From the NCBI GenBank assembly GCA_002084825.1, contig NBMF01000025.1:1-41561 (forward strand): a stretch of DNA of 41,561 nt, given 5' to 3'. This document shows, piece by piece, positions 9,992 through 19,900 of the stretch. A program made the position numbers and the translations under genes. Under the pieces are notes generated by a model that made no database searches, was not told where the DNA came from, and saw only the letters and a program-made list of their open reading frames with translations. Source of the DNA: Fusobacteriia bacterium 4572_74. Lineage in GTDB: Bacteria > Fusobacteriota > Fusobacteriia > Fusobacteriales > Fusobacteriaceae. Numbering within the stretch: the stretch's first letter is position 1; each line of letters starts with the position of its first letter.

Positions 9992-10954
9992 TTATATTAG
10001 CCCTACTGCTTTTTTAACTTCTATCATCTTAGCTTTAGCTGTTGCACGGGCTTTCTTAGCACCTTCAATTAAGATTCTATCTACATATTCAGGATTAGCA
10101 ACTAACTCTTCACGTCTAGTTCTTGCTTCTGCAAAGTGTTCTAGGATAGCTTCCAAAAGTTCTTTTTTAGCATGACCATATCCATAGTTACCTGCTCTGA
10201 ATTTTTCCTTCATCTCATCTAACTTTTCAGGGGTAGCGAATAATTTATATAGAGTAGTTACATTATTATCTGGATCTTTAGGATCTTCTAATGGTGTAGA
10301 ATCAGTTACAATACTCATTACTTGTTTCTTTAATATCTTTTTAGAAGCAAACATATCGATGGTATTACCGTATGATTTTGACATCTTAGCTCCATCTACT
10401 CCAGGAACTACAGCTGTACTTTCTACGATCATAGGTTCAGGGAGTTTAAAAATATCAGCGTATTTATCATTGAACTTTGTAGCTATGTCACGAGTCATTT
10501 CTAGATGTTGTTTTTGATCTTTTCCAACAGGAACCATATCTATATCATACATTAAGATATCTGCGGCCATAAGTACTGGATATGTAAATAATCCTGTATT
10601 GGATGAGATACCACGAGCACTTTTATCCTTAAATGAATGACCTCTTTCTAAAAGTGCCATAGGCGTAAGGTTAGACAGTACCCACATAAGCTCTGTATGT
10701 TCTGGTATATGGGACTGGATAAAGATACTGGCCTTTGTAGGATCTACTCCTAATGCTAAGTAGTCTAAAACTACATCTCTAGTGTTTTTACGCAGTGCAT
10801 CTGCATCCGAAGAAGATGTAAGAGCATGGTAATCCGCTACGAAGAATAGACAGTCGTTTTCTTCTTGAAATTTGATAAATTGTTGTATTGCACCAAAATA
10901 GTTTCCTATGTGTAAGATTCCACTTGGCTGTATTCCTGATATTATTTTTTTCAT
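9992..10954 (-). CDS. trpS: Tryptophanyl-tRNA synthetase
   Basis: SGIQPSGILHIGNYFGA (HIGH-type) and GAKMSKSYGN (KMSKS) motifs. Confidence 0.95.
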   Translation of the reverse strand: MKKIISGIQPSGILHIGNYFGAIQQFIKFQEENDCLFFVADYHALTSSSDADALRKNTRDVVLDYLALGVDPTKASIFIQSHIPEHTELMWVLSNLTPMALLERGHSFKDKSARGISSNTGLFTYPVLMAADILMYDIDMVPVGKDQKQHLEMTRDIATKFNDKYADIFKLPEPMIVESTAVVPGVDGAKMSKSYGNTIDMFASKKILKKQVMSIVTDSTPLEDPKDPDNNVTTLYKLFATPEKLDEMKEKFRAGNYGYGHAKKELLEAILEHFAEARTRREELVANPEYVDRILIEGAKKARATAKAKMIEVKKAVGLI

Positions 10955-11031
10955 GGTTCCCTCCTAAAATAAAAAAATTGGCTGTATTCCTGATATTATT
11001 TTTTTCATGGTTCCCTCCTAAAATAAAAAAA
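10924..11031. repeat. 54-bp tandem duplication covering trpS RBS and first codons
   Basis: TTGGCTGTATTCCTGATATTATTTTTTTCATGGTTCCCTCCTAAAATAAAAAAA at 10924 and 10978. Confidence 0.95.
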
Positions 11032-11052
11032 GACCAGCCGAGATGACTGGTC
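11032..11052 (-). promoter_or_regulatory. Hairpin plus T-run in the trpS leader, candidate attenuator
   Basis: On minus strand GACCAG-TCATCTCGG-CTGGTC-TTTTTTT just upstream of trpS RBS. Confidence 0.5.
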
Positions 11053-11204
11053 AAGTATATATGTTTTTCCTCTGATTCTATATTTTAATACAGAATTAAA
11101 GGATAAAAAAGATATAACTATTGATTAATAAATAAATAATACCTTTTTTAGATGGGAATGTCAACTAAAAAAACTTTGTGGTATACTAAGAGAAGAGTAA
11201 AAAA

Positions 11205-11420
11205 ATAGAGTTTAGAAAGGAAATAATCTATACTCTTGATGGATATAAATCCTACACAGGGGAAGCTGTTTTATATTATGACAAGGATAATATAGAGAGT
11301 AGAGGTTATTCTAAAGATGGGAAATCAAACGGAGAGTGGACATATTATTTTTATAACGGGAAGATAAAGAGAAAGGGCAGTTATTCAGAGGGAAGAGATC
11401 GATTTTTTATGAATAATTAA
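11205..11420 (+). pseudogene. Fragment of a MORN/YwqK-like repeat protein without a start codon
   Basis: Open frame ...KEIIYTLDGYKSYTGEAVLYYDKDNIESRGYSKDGKSNGEWTYYFYNGKIKRKGSYSEGRDRFFMNN*; no ATG/GTG/TTG between the upstream in-frame TAA and the repeats. Confidence 0.45.
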
Positions 11421-11499
11421 ATATGGAATAATAATTTTTTTACGGGTGTTCTTTCTTGATTCCGTTATTTGGACAAGCAAAGAATGAATGGAGGAACTT

Positions 11500-13372
11500 A
11501 TGTACAAAGACTTATACAATAAAATAGAAAATTTAGATATAAAGGGTGTAGGAGAAAAAACTATAGCTGCCTTAAAAAATCTGGGAATAAATACCATCAT
11601 GGATTTGATATATTTCTTCCCACGAACCTATGAGGACAGATCCAATATAAAGAAAATAGGAGAGATCAGGTCGGAAGAATATGTGGTGGTAATCGGAAGG
11701 ATTATTTCGGTGGAAAACAGGAAAACTAAAACCCGTAAAATCATGACTGTAGCTCGTATTACCGACGGGACTGGGATGCTGGATCTGGTATGGTTTCAGA
11801 TGCCGTATCTAAAGAAAAGTCTTCAGGGAGGAGAGGAATATGTATTTATCGGGAATGTAAAGAGGGGATATAACTTTCAGATTGTTGGTCCGGAATACAG
11901 GAAATACAGCGGTAAATTAAGTGAGGAGATAAAACCTATCTACAGCAGCAATAGAAATTTATCTCAAAATGGATTACGTAAAATAATAAGAGATACAATA
12001 AAAAAGTATATTTCATATATAGAGGAAAATATTCCCAAAGAAATATTAGAAAAATATAAATTGATGGGGAGAAAAGAAGCAATTCTAAAAATTCATCTGC
12101 CAAAAAACTTGAAGGAGATAGAGGAAGCTGAAAATAGGATGGCTGTAGAGGAACTTCTAATTTTAGAATTAGGAATTCTGTCTAAAAGGTTTCAATTGGA
12201 TGCCAATAACAACTCTAAATATAAGCTGAATGATGACAGACATATGGTGAAAAAATATCTAAACAGCCTGGAGTTTGATTTAACCAAGGCACAAAAAAAA
12301 GTGATTACAGAGATATATAAGGATTTATCAGGGGGTAAAATCGTAAATAGATTGATTCAGGGGGATGTAGGATCAGGGAAAACAATTGTAGCTGTTTTAA
12401 TGCTTTTATATCTTGTAGAAAATTCTTATCAAGGGGTAATTATGGCTCCTACAGAGATTTTAGCTATACAACATTATTTATCAGTGGTAGATGACTTGGC
12501 TGAATTAGGCATAAGAGTAGAAATCCTTACAGGGAGTATAAAAGGTAAGAAACGAGAAAAATTATTATCTGAAATAAAAGAGGGAGTTGTTGATATAGTA
12601 GTAGGAACTCATGCTCTTATTGAGGATCATGTAATTTTTCATAAATTGGGACTTATTGTGGTAGATGAACAACATAGATTTGGAGTAGAACAACGGAAAA
12701 AACTAAGAGATAAAGGAGAGATATCTAATCTACTAGTTATGAGTGCGACACCTATCCCAAGATCTCTGGCTCTTAGTATCTATGGGGATTTGGATGTATC
12801 TATTATAGATGAATTACCTCCAGGGAGGATCCCTATAAAAACCAAGTGGATAGAATCTGATAACGATTTAGAAAAAGCCTATGATTTTATTAGAAAACAA
12901 TTAGTTAATGGAAGGCAGGGATATATTGTAGCTCCTCTTATTGAAGAAAGTGAAAAAATGGCTGCAACTTCTGCTACAGAACTTTATAAAGAGATGGTAG
13001 GTAGATTTTCTGAATTTGAGATAGGACTTCTTCATGGTAAGATGAAAAATAAAGAAAAAGAAGAGATTATGAATAAATTTAAAAAAAATAAGATACAGAT
13101 ACTCGTATCTACTACAGTAATAGAGGTAGGAGTGGAATGGTTTTTTAATAGCCGAGGAAGATCTAAAACTTCGTAAGCCAGGAGAAATATTCGGAACCCG
13201 TCAAAGTGGGATGTCGGATCTAAAATTTGTGGATATAGTCTACGACGTAAAAACTATAAAATTGGTCAGAGATATCTCCATAGAGTATCTAAAAAAGTAT
13301 GATGGAGAGATACAAAAAAATACATTGAGGATGGATATCGTAGAAAAATTTAAAGTGGATGAAATTAAATAG
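11500..13372 (+). pseudogene. recG: ATP-dependent DNA helicase RecG with internal out-of-frame deletion
   Basis: Walker A QGDVGSGKT, DEQHRFGVEQR, SATPIPRSLAL, VSTTVIEVGVE; after ~13137 the sequence resumes one frame over at GFLIAEEDLKLRKPGEIFGTRQSGMSD...KVDEIK*. Confidence 0.88.
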
Positions 13373-13382
13373 GAGTAAATTT

Positions 13383-14087
13383 ATGAATATAGTAAAGTTA
13401 AATATGGAAGATTATGACCGGGTATGGGTTATAAGTGATATCCATGGATATCATGATCTGTTTTTAAAATTATTGGATAAGATTAAATTGACAGCAAAAG
13501 ATCTATTGATTATAAATGGTGATTCCTGTGACCATGGTCCTTCTAGCTTTGGGATGTATGAAACAATAGAGAAACTGATCCATGACGGGTTAAATATAAT
13601 TCATACCTTTGGCAACCACGAAGATATGATGGTTAATGCCATTGAAGAGGGGGAAATATTTGCCTGGTATAGAAATGGAGGAAGACAGACTGTTGATTCC
13701 TACAAGAAAAGATATGATATTCTGAATAAACACTTAAAGTATATGAAAAATATGCCCATAGCTGTGGATCTGGGAAAATATTTTGTAGTCCATGGAGGGA
13801 TAAATCCTAAAAAAAAAATTGAAGATCAAATTCCTTATGAGATGACATGGATAAGGGGTGATTTTATAGATCATCCCCTCCTAAAAACCAATAAAATTAT
13901 AGTTTATGGACATACTCCTAACTTAGACGGAAAGATCCATTTTGTTGATGACCAAAAAATATCTATAGACTGCGGAAGTTATGACACTGGAGTTGTAGGA
14001 GCTATAGAGTTAAAAAGTATGAAGATTATATATGAAAGTACACATAGGTTAAATATATATTTGAATCAACATTTTAAAAAAAGATAA
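13383..14087 (+). CDS. Calcineurin-like (PP2A-type) metallophosphoesterase
   Basis: ISDIHGYHD, INGDSCDHGP, TFGNHEDMM, VHGG motifs; ATG 13383 after AGGAG. Confidence 0.8.
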   Translation: MNIVKLNMEDYDRVWVISDIHGYHDLFLKLLDKIKLTAKDLLIINGDSCDHGPSSFGMYETIEKLIHDGLNIIHTFGNHEDMMVNAIEEGEIFAWYRNGGRQTVDSYKKRYDILNKHLKYMKNMPIAVDLGKYFVVHGGINPKKKIEDQIPYEMTWIRGDFIDHPLLKTNKIIVYGHTPNLDGKIHFVDDQKISIDCGSYDTGVVGAIELKSMKIIYESTHRLNIYLNQHFKKR

Positions 14088-14173
14088 GTTTCTAATTTAT
14101 TTTGAAGATTTGAGAATTAAGCAGGTATAAATCGGTATAAACTATAGAAATTTTTCATATATCAATAAAAATT

Positions 14174-14202
14174 TTGATAAACCAAAACAAACTTGATATA
14201 AT
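14174..14202 (+). promoter_or_regulatory. Sigma-70-type promoter for proS
   Basis: TTGATA - 17 bp - TATAAT. Confidence 0.65.
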
Positions 14203-14298
14203 AATAGATAAGAAAAATTACAAGATAAAATAATTTATTAATTTAAAATTATTGATGGAAGATAAAATTTCATTAAAATATTAGGAGGATTAGATCAT

Positions 14299-16017
14299 AT
14301 GAGATTCAGTAAGATGTATGCAAAGACATTGAAAGAAACACCAAAAGATGCTGAGGTAGTCAGTCATCAATTGATGTTGAGATCAGGAATGATAAAAAAA
14401 TTAGCAAGTGGAGTGTATACATACCTTCCTTTAGGGTATAGAGCATTAAGAAAGGTTGAAAAAATAGTTAGAGAAGAGATGGATAGAGCAGGTTCTCAAG
14501 AAATATTTATGCCAGTATTACAACCAGCAGAATTATGGAAAGAGACTGGAAGATGGGATGCAATGGGACCGGAAATGATGAGACTTCAAGATAGACATGG
14601 TAGAGACTTTATATTAGGTCCTACTCATGAAGAAGTAATTACAGATATAATCAGGAATGATATATCATCATACAAATCTTTACCGCTTAGTCTTTATCAA
14701 ATTCAAACTAAATTTAGAGATGAAAGAAGACCTAGATTTGGACTTATGAGAGGAAGAGAGTTCTTAATGAAGGATGCTTATTCATTTCATGCAACGGATA
14801 AATCTTTAGATGATGAATTTGAAAATATGAAAGCAGCTTATAGTAGAATTTTTGAAAGATGTGGAGTTGAATTTAGATCTGTAGAAGCAGATTCAGGAGC
14901 TATCGGAGGAAGCGGATCACAAGAATTTCATGTATTAGCTGAATCTGGTGAGGACGAAATAATCTATTGTAATACTTGTGGATACGCAGCTAACCTTGAA
15001 AAAGCAGAGAGTGTTGTTAAAGAAAATTCTAATTCAAAAGAAGACTTAAAACCAGCAGAATTATTGGATACTCCTGATGTTTCAAAAATAGAAGATATTG
15101 CTAAATTTTTAGAAATAGAAACTTCTCAAACTGTAAAAGCTATCACTTATATGGATACTTTATCATTAAAAGCTTACATGGTTTTACAAAGAGGAGACTA
15201 TGAGATAAACGAGGTTAAACTTAAGAACTTATTAAATGAAACTGATCTAGTTATGTTAAGTGAAACAGATTTAATCGCTAATAATTTGATAAAAGGTTAT
15301 ATGGGACCATATAATATTGAACTAGGCGATATGATACTTGTTGCTGATGAGAGTGTAACTAAGATTATAAACCATACTGCCGGTGGAAACCAAGTGGATA
15401 CACACTATATCAACGTAAACTATGGTAGAGACTATACTGCTGATATTGTAGGAGATGTTAGGAGCGTAAAAGCTGGAGAAGGATGTCCTAGATGTAGCGA
15501 GGGAGTATTGGAAAGTGCTAGAGGAATAGAAGCTGGTCACGTATTCAAACTTGGAAAGAAATATTCTGAAAGTATGGGAGCTACATATTTAGATGAGAAT
15601 GGGAAGACAAAGACAATGACTATGGGGTGTTATGGTATAGGAGTTTCTAGAACTATGGCAGCTGCAATAGAGCAAAATAACGATGATAATGGAATTATTT
15701 GGCCTATGTCAATAGCTCCTTACTTAGTAGATGTAATTCCTGCAAATATAAAAGATGCAGATCAATTAGGATTAGCAGAAAAATTATACGCTGAATTAGT
15801 GAATAAAAATATCGATACTGTAATTGATGACAGAAAGGAAAGACCGGGATTTAAATTTAAAGATGCAGACTTAATCGGATTCCCTATTAAATTAATAGTT
15901 GGAAGAGGAGCTAAGGATGGATTAGTAGAAATTAAGATTAGAAAAACTAATGAAGCTTTTGAAGTAAAAGCAGAAGAAGTAATTTCATTTATTCAAGAAA
16001 TAATAGTTAAAGGTTAG
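14299..16017 (+). CDS. proS: Prolyl-tRNA synthetase
   Basis: MRFSKMYAKTLKETPKDAEVVSHQLMLRSGMIKKLASGVYTYLPLGYRALRKVE; class II motifs (GPTHEEVIT, RPRFGLMRGREF). Confidence 0.96.
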   Translation: MRFSKMYAKTLKETPKDAEVVSHQLMLRSGMIKKLASGVYTYLPLGYRALRKVEKIVREEMDRAGSQEIFMPVLQPAELWKETGRWDAMGPEMMRLQDRHGRDFILGPTHEEVITDIIRNDISSYKSLPLSLYQIQTKFRDERRPRFGLMRGREFLMKDAYSFHATDKSLDDEFENMKAAYSRIFERCGVEFRSVEADSGAIGGSGSQEFHVLAESGEDEIIYCNTCGYAANLEKAESVVKENSNSKEDLKPAELLDTPDVSKIEDIAKFLEIETSQTVKAITYMDTLSLKAYMVLQRGDYEINEVKLKNLLNETDLVMLSETDLIANNLIKGYMGPYNIELGDMILVADESVTKIINHTAGGNQVDTHYINVNYGRDYTADIVGDVRSVKAGEGCPRCSEGVLESARGIEAGHVFKLGKKYSESMGATYLDENGKTKTMTMGCYGIGVSRTMAAAIEQNNDDNGIIWPMSIAPYLVDVIPANIKDADQLGLAEKLYAELVNKNIDTVIDDRKERPGFKFKDADLIGFPIKLIVGRGAKDGLVEIKIRKTNEAFEVKAEEVISFIQEIIVKG

Positions 16018-16021
16018 ACAA

Positions 16022-16055
16022 ATGAAAAAGGAACTCTTAGGAGTTCCTTTTTCAT
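16022..16055. terminator. Terminator after proS
   Basis: ATGAAAAAGGAACTC-TTAG-GAGTTCCTTTTTCAT. Confidence 0.85.
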
Positions 16056-16165
16056 AGATAGATAGTTTTAAAAATACATTAAATATACTAATAGAAATAC
16101 AATAATTTTTTAATTTTTAACTTTTTACTCTAATACTTTTAAATTTCTATGTTTAATACTTTTTT

Positions 16166-16210
16166 TTTAAAATAATATCCAACTCACAATTAGTTGGTTG
16201 TTATTTTAAA
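16166..16210. repeat. Long imperfect palindrome in a large intergenic region
   Basis: TTTAAAATAATATCCAACT-CACAATT-AGTTGGTTGTTATTTTAAA; 19-bp arms, 2 mismatches. Confidence 0.75.
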
Positions 16211-16261
16211 TTTGAAATCAATAACCATCATCTAGAAGGGGTTATTTTTGAACTCTGTAAC

Positions 16262-16293
16262 ATAACGAATAACTCTCAATAGTTATCTGTTAT
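16262..16293. repeat. Second imperfect palindrome
   Basis: ATAACGAATAACT-CTCAAT-AGTTATCTGTTAT; 13-bp arms, 2 mismatches. Confidence 0.7.
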
Positions 16294-16730
16294 TTGTAAA
16301 TTTATTCTTTATTTTTTTACCTACAACTAGTTGGTTTAACATGAAGCTACTAATTACTTTGTACGAATAATTAATGAATCATCCCCTATTTATTCTATTA
16401 CCCTTGTTATTTTCAAAATACATTTTAACAAAAAACATTAACTTCTAATAATGATAATCTTAATGACCGACATTAACCAAAATTAAATTAACTTTTTGAA
16501 ACTACCAACTATCTATCTTATTATATTAATACACTAAAAAAAATCAAAAGTCAAATTTTTTTTGAAAAAAATCATAAAAATTTAAAAAAGGTTATAAAAC
16601 ATCATTTTTTTGATGTTCAATTTTTGTTTAAAGGAAAAGCAAAGTTGTGGTAGAATAAATTGAATAGAAATATATTTGTAGTAGAATATGAAATGTTTAA
16701 AAAAAATAAATAAATAGATAGGGTGATATT

Positions 16731-17306
16731 ATGAAAAAATTATACATGTTGATGTTTTTTATATATTCTATTGTGGGTCTGGCAGAAGATACAGATGAGT
16801 TAGAATTTAGGATAGGTGGAAATTTAGCAGGGAAATACAAAGAGGTTAATAAAACCAATTTTAGAAACGAGAGCGAGTCCCAAGGGGAGGGGTATGAATT
16901 TATTGTAGAATTAGTCCATGAACCTATTTCAAATTTGATAACTGGTTTAGGAACAGGCTATCAAAGAGGAAGTGAAATAAGAATAGATGGAGCAGATTAT
17001 GGAATAATCGATACTATACCTATTTATGCTACTGTGAAATATAGGTTTAATGAAGAAAGTATATATAAACCATATATAAAATTAAATCTAGGTGTATCTA
17101 TACCCTATACCAGGGCAGATTTAGATAGAACTGGTGTTATAACAGAAACAGGATTTTATTATTCTTTAGGGGGAGGGATTGAATATAAAAATACGATAAT
17201 TGATCTTAGTTATCAATATAATAAAAATGAATTAGATGGAAAATATGATGGTAAGGTAGAGTTTTTTAGGTTGACATTGGGTATAGGGTATAGGCTAGAT
17301 ATATAG
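16731..17306 (+). CDS. Outer-membrane beta-barrel protein
   Basis: Signal peptide MKKLYMLMFFIYSIVGLAE; alternating beta strands; C-terminal FFRLTLGIGYRLDI. Confidence 0.65.
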   Translation: MKKLYMLMFFIYSIVGLAEDTDELEFRIGGNLAGKYKEVNKTNFRNESESQGEGYEFIVELVHEPISNLITGLGTGYQRGSEIRIDGADYGIIDTIPIYATVKYRFNEESIYKPYIKLNLGVSIPYTRADLDRTGVITETGFYYSLGGGIEYKNTIIDLSYQYNKNELDGKYDGKVEFFRLTLGIGYRLDI

Positions 17307-17390
17307 GAGGTTGTTATGATAGATTATCGATGTCTAGAGGTCTATAATATTTAAATTTTTTCTACACTGGAATATTTTGATGTGGAAGTA

Positions 17391-17431
17391 AAAAAAAGTA
17401 CTAAAAACTATAGAGTTTTTAGTGCTTTTTT
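17391..17431. terminator. Bidirectional terminator
   Basis: AGTACTAAAAACT-ATAG-AGTTTTTAGTGCT with flanking A/T tracts. Confidence 0.8.
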
Positions 17432-18093
17432 CTGAATGGCAGATACATTAGTGTGAATAAGATTATCATAATTACTTCTAAAGAGATTATATAATACGGC
17501 CAATGGCCTAGGTAGTCTATGGGACTTTTTAGAGGTTTTGCCTTTAAAAACATATAGTTTGTATTGAGTAAAAAATTAAGAGGGAACAGCACTAGCATTA
17601 TTCCATTGATATATATATATGATTTTTTTAAAGAATCAAAAGTAATGGTAAACCTAAAGTATTTTAAACCATAAAACATAGCAAAATAGATATAGTAATG
17701 TGTTACAAAAAAACTAATATTTGAATAATTTGGAAAAGCAATTCTGATATCTGGTGTCAATATAGCTAAGATAGCTCCAATACTCCAAAAATAAACAAGG
17801 TTAAAGAGCTTATTTGATCTAAATATCATCATAAAAGCTGCTAAAACCAGGGTGTAATTACACATATTAAACGGTAAAAGGTTGGTAAATGGTTCCTTAA
17901 AAATAATATATCTATAAATTAATTCAATAAATTTATCTATTAAAATAAAATATCCAGAAATTTTGGCAAATTTATCTATATCAAGTTTAAATATTTTAGG
18001 CAAATAAAAAGCTAAAATAGCTAAACCGCCATAGCCAAAAATATAAAAAAAGTGTTCTCTACTAAATAATGTAAATTCTCTGATTATAATCAC
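17419..18093 (-). CDS. YwaF (TIGR02206) family integral membrane protein
   Basis: Polytopic; LPFNMCNYTLVLAAF...GAILAILTPDI...LGHWPYYI pattern; GTG start next to rnhA stop. Confidence 0.7.
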   Translation of the reverse strand: MIIIREFTLFSREHFFYIFGYGGLAILAFYLPKIFKLDIDKFAKISGYFILIDKFIELIYRYIIFKEPFTNLLPFNMCNYTLVLAAFMMIFRSNKLFNLVYFWSIGAILAILTPDIRIAFPNYSNISFFVTHYYIYFAMFYGLKYFRFTITFDSLKKSYIYINGIMLVLFPLNFLLNTNYMFLKAKPLKSPIDYLGHWPYYIISLEVIMIILFTLMYLPFRKKH

Positions 18094-18876
18094 CTACCTA
18101 TGAAATCCTAGATCTGAAGGGTTGATATCTCCCGATACGTGGGCAATATTTCCTCCTAATTTTTCAAACTCTCTTCGAAGTTTTACTACCTTTTTAGCCA
18201 ATTCGACAGTATCAATACTTAAATTTTCTGCTTTTATCCGTCCTTTTGACCAATATTCTATGATTAATTTACTATCTCCATAGATATTTTTTTCTCCTTC
18301 TTTTAGAGCTATATTTAGAGCTATATAACATCCTAAAAGTTCACCAAAGTTATTGGTACTTCCTGGTTTAGTCAGGTAATTACCAAATTGATTTATTTTT
18401 TCCTGAGGTACAAAATGATGGAGTATGGAATTTCCATATTTATCAGTTACTCTGACTTCAGTACCAATACCACGGCCGGTTCCAGCATCAAAATAAATTC
18501 CTATAGGTAGTTTTTCTTGGAGCATTTCTTTGGTTTCGTAGACTCCTCCATTTGCTATCCAGTTTTGGGCTTCTTTACGACTTTTAAATGACTTATAACG
18601 GGTATTTCCGCCACGGGTAAGGGTTTTACATTCATCCCAATCGTTAGTGATTACACCAGTATTTGAATGGGTATAAAAACAGGCATAAAACTTATTTAAT
18701 TTTTTTTTATAGTTTCCCCCTGCATCTAACCATTTTTCGGCTTCTAATTTAGTTACAAAACCTTTATACCTAGCTTTTTTACCCTTAACTTTATTTTGGC
18801 ATTCTGGCCAGGATGTCAATATACCAGTTTCATTTATATTTTCAATTACATATGCGTAAAATTTATTTTTTGCCAT
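18094..18876 (-). CDS. rnhA: RNase H with two N-terminal viroplasmin/hybrid-binding-like domains
   Basis: Two related blocks (KFYAYVIE...ARYKGFVTKLEAEKWLDAGG; KFYACFYT...TRYKSFKSRKEAQNWIANGG), then RNase H with IYFDAGTG, NNFGELLG, IYGDSKLIIEYW, NPSDLGFH. Confidence 0.85.
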   Translation of the reverse strand: MAKNKFYAYVIENINETGILTSWPECQNKVKGKKARYKGFVTKLEAEKWLDAGGNYKKKLNKFYACFYTHSNTGVITNDWDECKTLTRGGNTRYKSFKSRKEAQNWIANGGVYETKEMLQEKLPIGIYFDAGTGRGIGTEVRVTDKYGNSILHHFVPQEKINQFGNYLTKPGSTNNFGELLGCYIALNIALKEGEKNIYGDSKLIIEYWSKGRIKAENLSIDTVELAKKVVKLRREFEKLGGNIAHVSGDINPSDLGFHR

Positions 18877-19091
18877 TATTATCTCCTATTTTTAATGTTG
18901 TATAGATTTTTCTTCTTGTTATTTTTTACTTTACCCATTATGATTCTTATATGATAGATTTTAATTCTTAACATTCAGTATTTAATACTCAGTTATTATA
19001 CCATTATATTATAAAATCAAAAAAATAAAATTTAAAAGGGAAATAAAAATATTTATAGAAAAAATAGATAGGAAATTTTGGAGGTGGAAAG

Positions 19092-19790
19092 ATGAAAAAA
19101 ATAGTGATTTTATTTTTTATTGTGACGAGTCTGACTATGGCAGATTATTTGGATACCTGGGATGAACTCCTACAAAACTATACATCTATTGGGGAAAAAG
19201 ATGGCATAACTTTAATGGTAGTAGATTATAGGAGACTGAAGGAGGATCTTAAGTTTGAAAAATTATTAAAAGAGGTCAAGGGTGTAGAAATTCAAAAAAT
19301 ACAGGGAGATGAATTGAAGGCATTTTGGATAAATACCTATAATATAGGAGCAGTTAAGATGATCGTGGATAACTATCCTATAAATGGAATCAAAGATGCA
19401 GGATCAGTATTTAAATCGGTTTGGAATAAAGAAATTATAGAGGTGGAAGATAGGATATATTCTTTGGGGGAAATAGAAAATAAAATTTTAAGAAAAACCG
19501 AAGATGAACTCATCCATTTTGCCATAGTATGTGCATCGATCTCGTGTCCAAATTTAAAAATGAGTGGTTATCGTGGTGAGGATTTGGATATGCAGCTTTT
19601 AGACCAGAAGTTAAAATTTATGGAGGAAAAAAATAAGGGAATCTATAGAGAGGGGAATACCGTATACCTATCTAAAATTTTTAAATGGTATAAGGGAGAT
19701 TTTGGAAATGTTAGGGAATACTTAGGTATTTCTGAGAATAAGAAAATAAAGTATCTAGACTATAATTGGAAATTAAATGATTTAAATTAG
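19092..19790 (+). CDS. DUF547 domain protein with signal peptide
   Basis: MKKIVILFFIVTSLTMAD; AFWINTYNIGAVKMIVDNYP; IVCASISCPNLK. Confidence 0.8.
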   Translation: MKKIVILFFIVTSLTMADYLDTWDELLQNYTSIGEKDGITLMVVDYRRLKEDLKFEKLLKEVKGVEIQKIQGDELKAFWINTYNIGAVKMIVDNYPINGIKDAGSVFKSVWNKEIIEVEDRIYSLGEIENKILRKTEDELIHFAIVCASISCPNLKMSGYRGEDLDMQLLDQKLKFMEEKNKGIYREGNTVYLSKIFKWYKGDFGNVREYLGISENKKIKYLDYNWKLNDLN

Positions 19791-19827
19791 TAAAAATTTG
19801 TCAAGTAAATTAAATTTACAAAAACAC

Positions 19828-19856
19828 TTGAATTTATATGGTTTTTCTGATATAAT
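19828..19856 (+). promoter_or_regulatory. Promoter for rpmE
   Basis: TTGAAT - 17 bp - TATAAT. Confidence 0.7.
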
Positions 19857-19900
19857 TATTCTCGTGAATAAAAAATTTTTATAAAAGGAAGGTGACTAGA

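Noticed and set aside
10924-11031. Possible direct repeat of a mobile element at trpS
   Set aside because: Copies are immediately adjacent with no insert, so a simple tandem duplication is sufficient.
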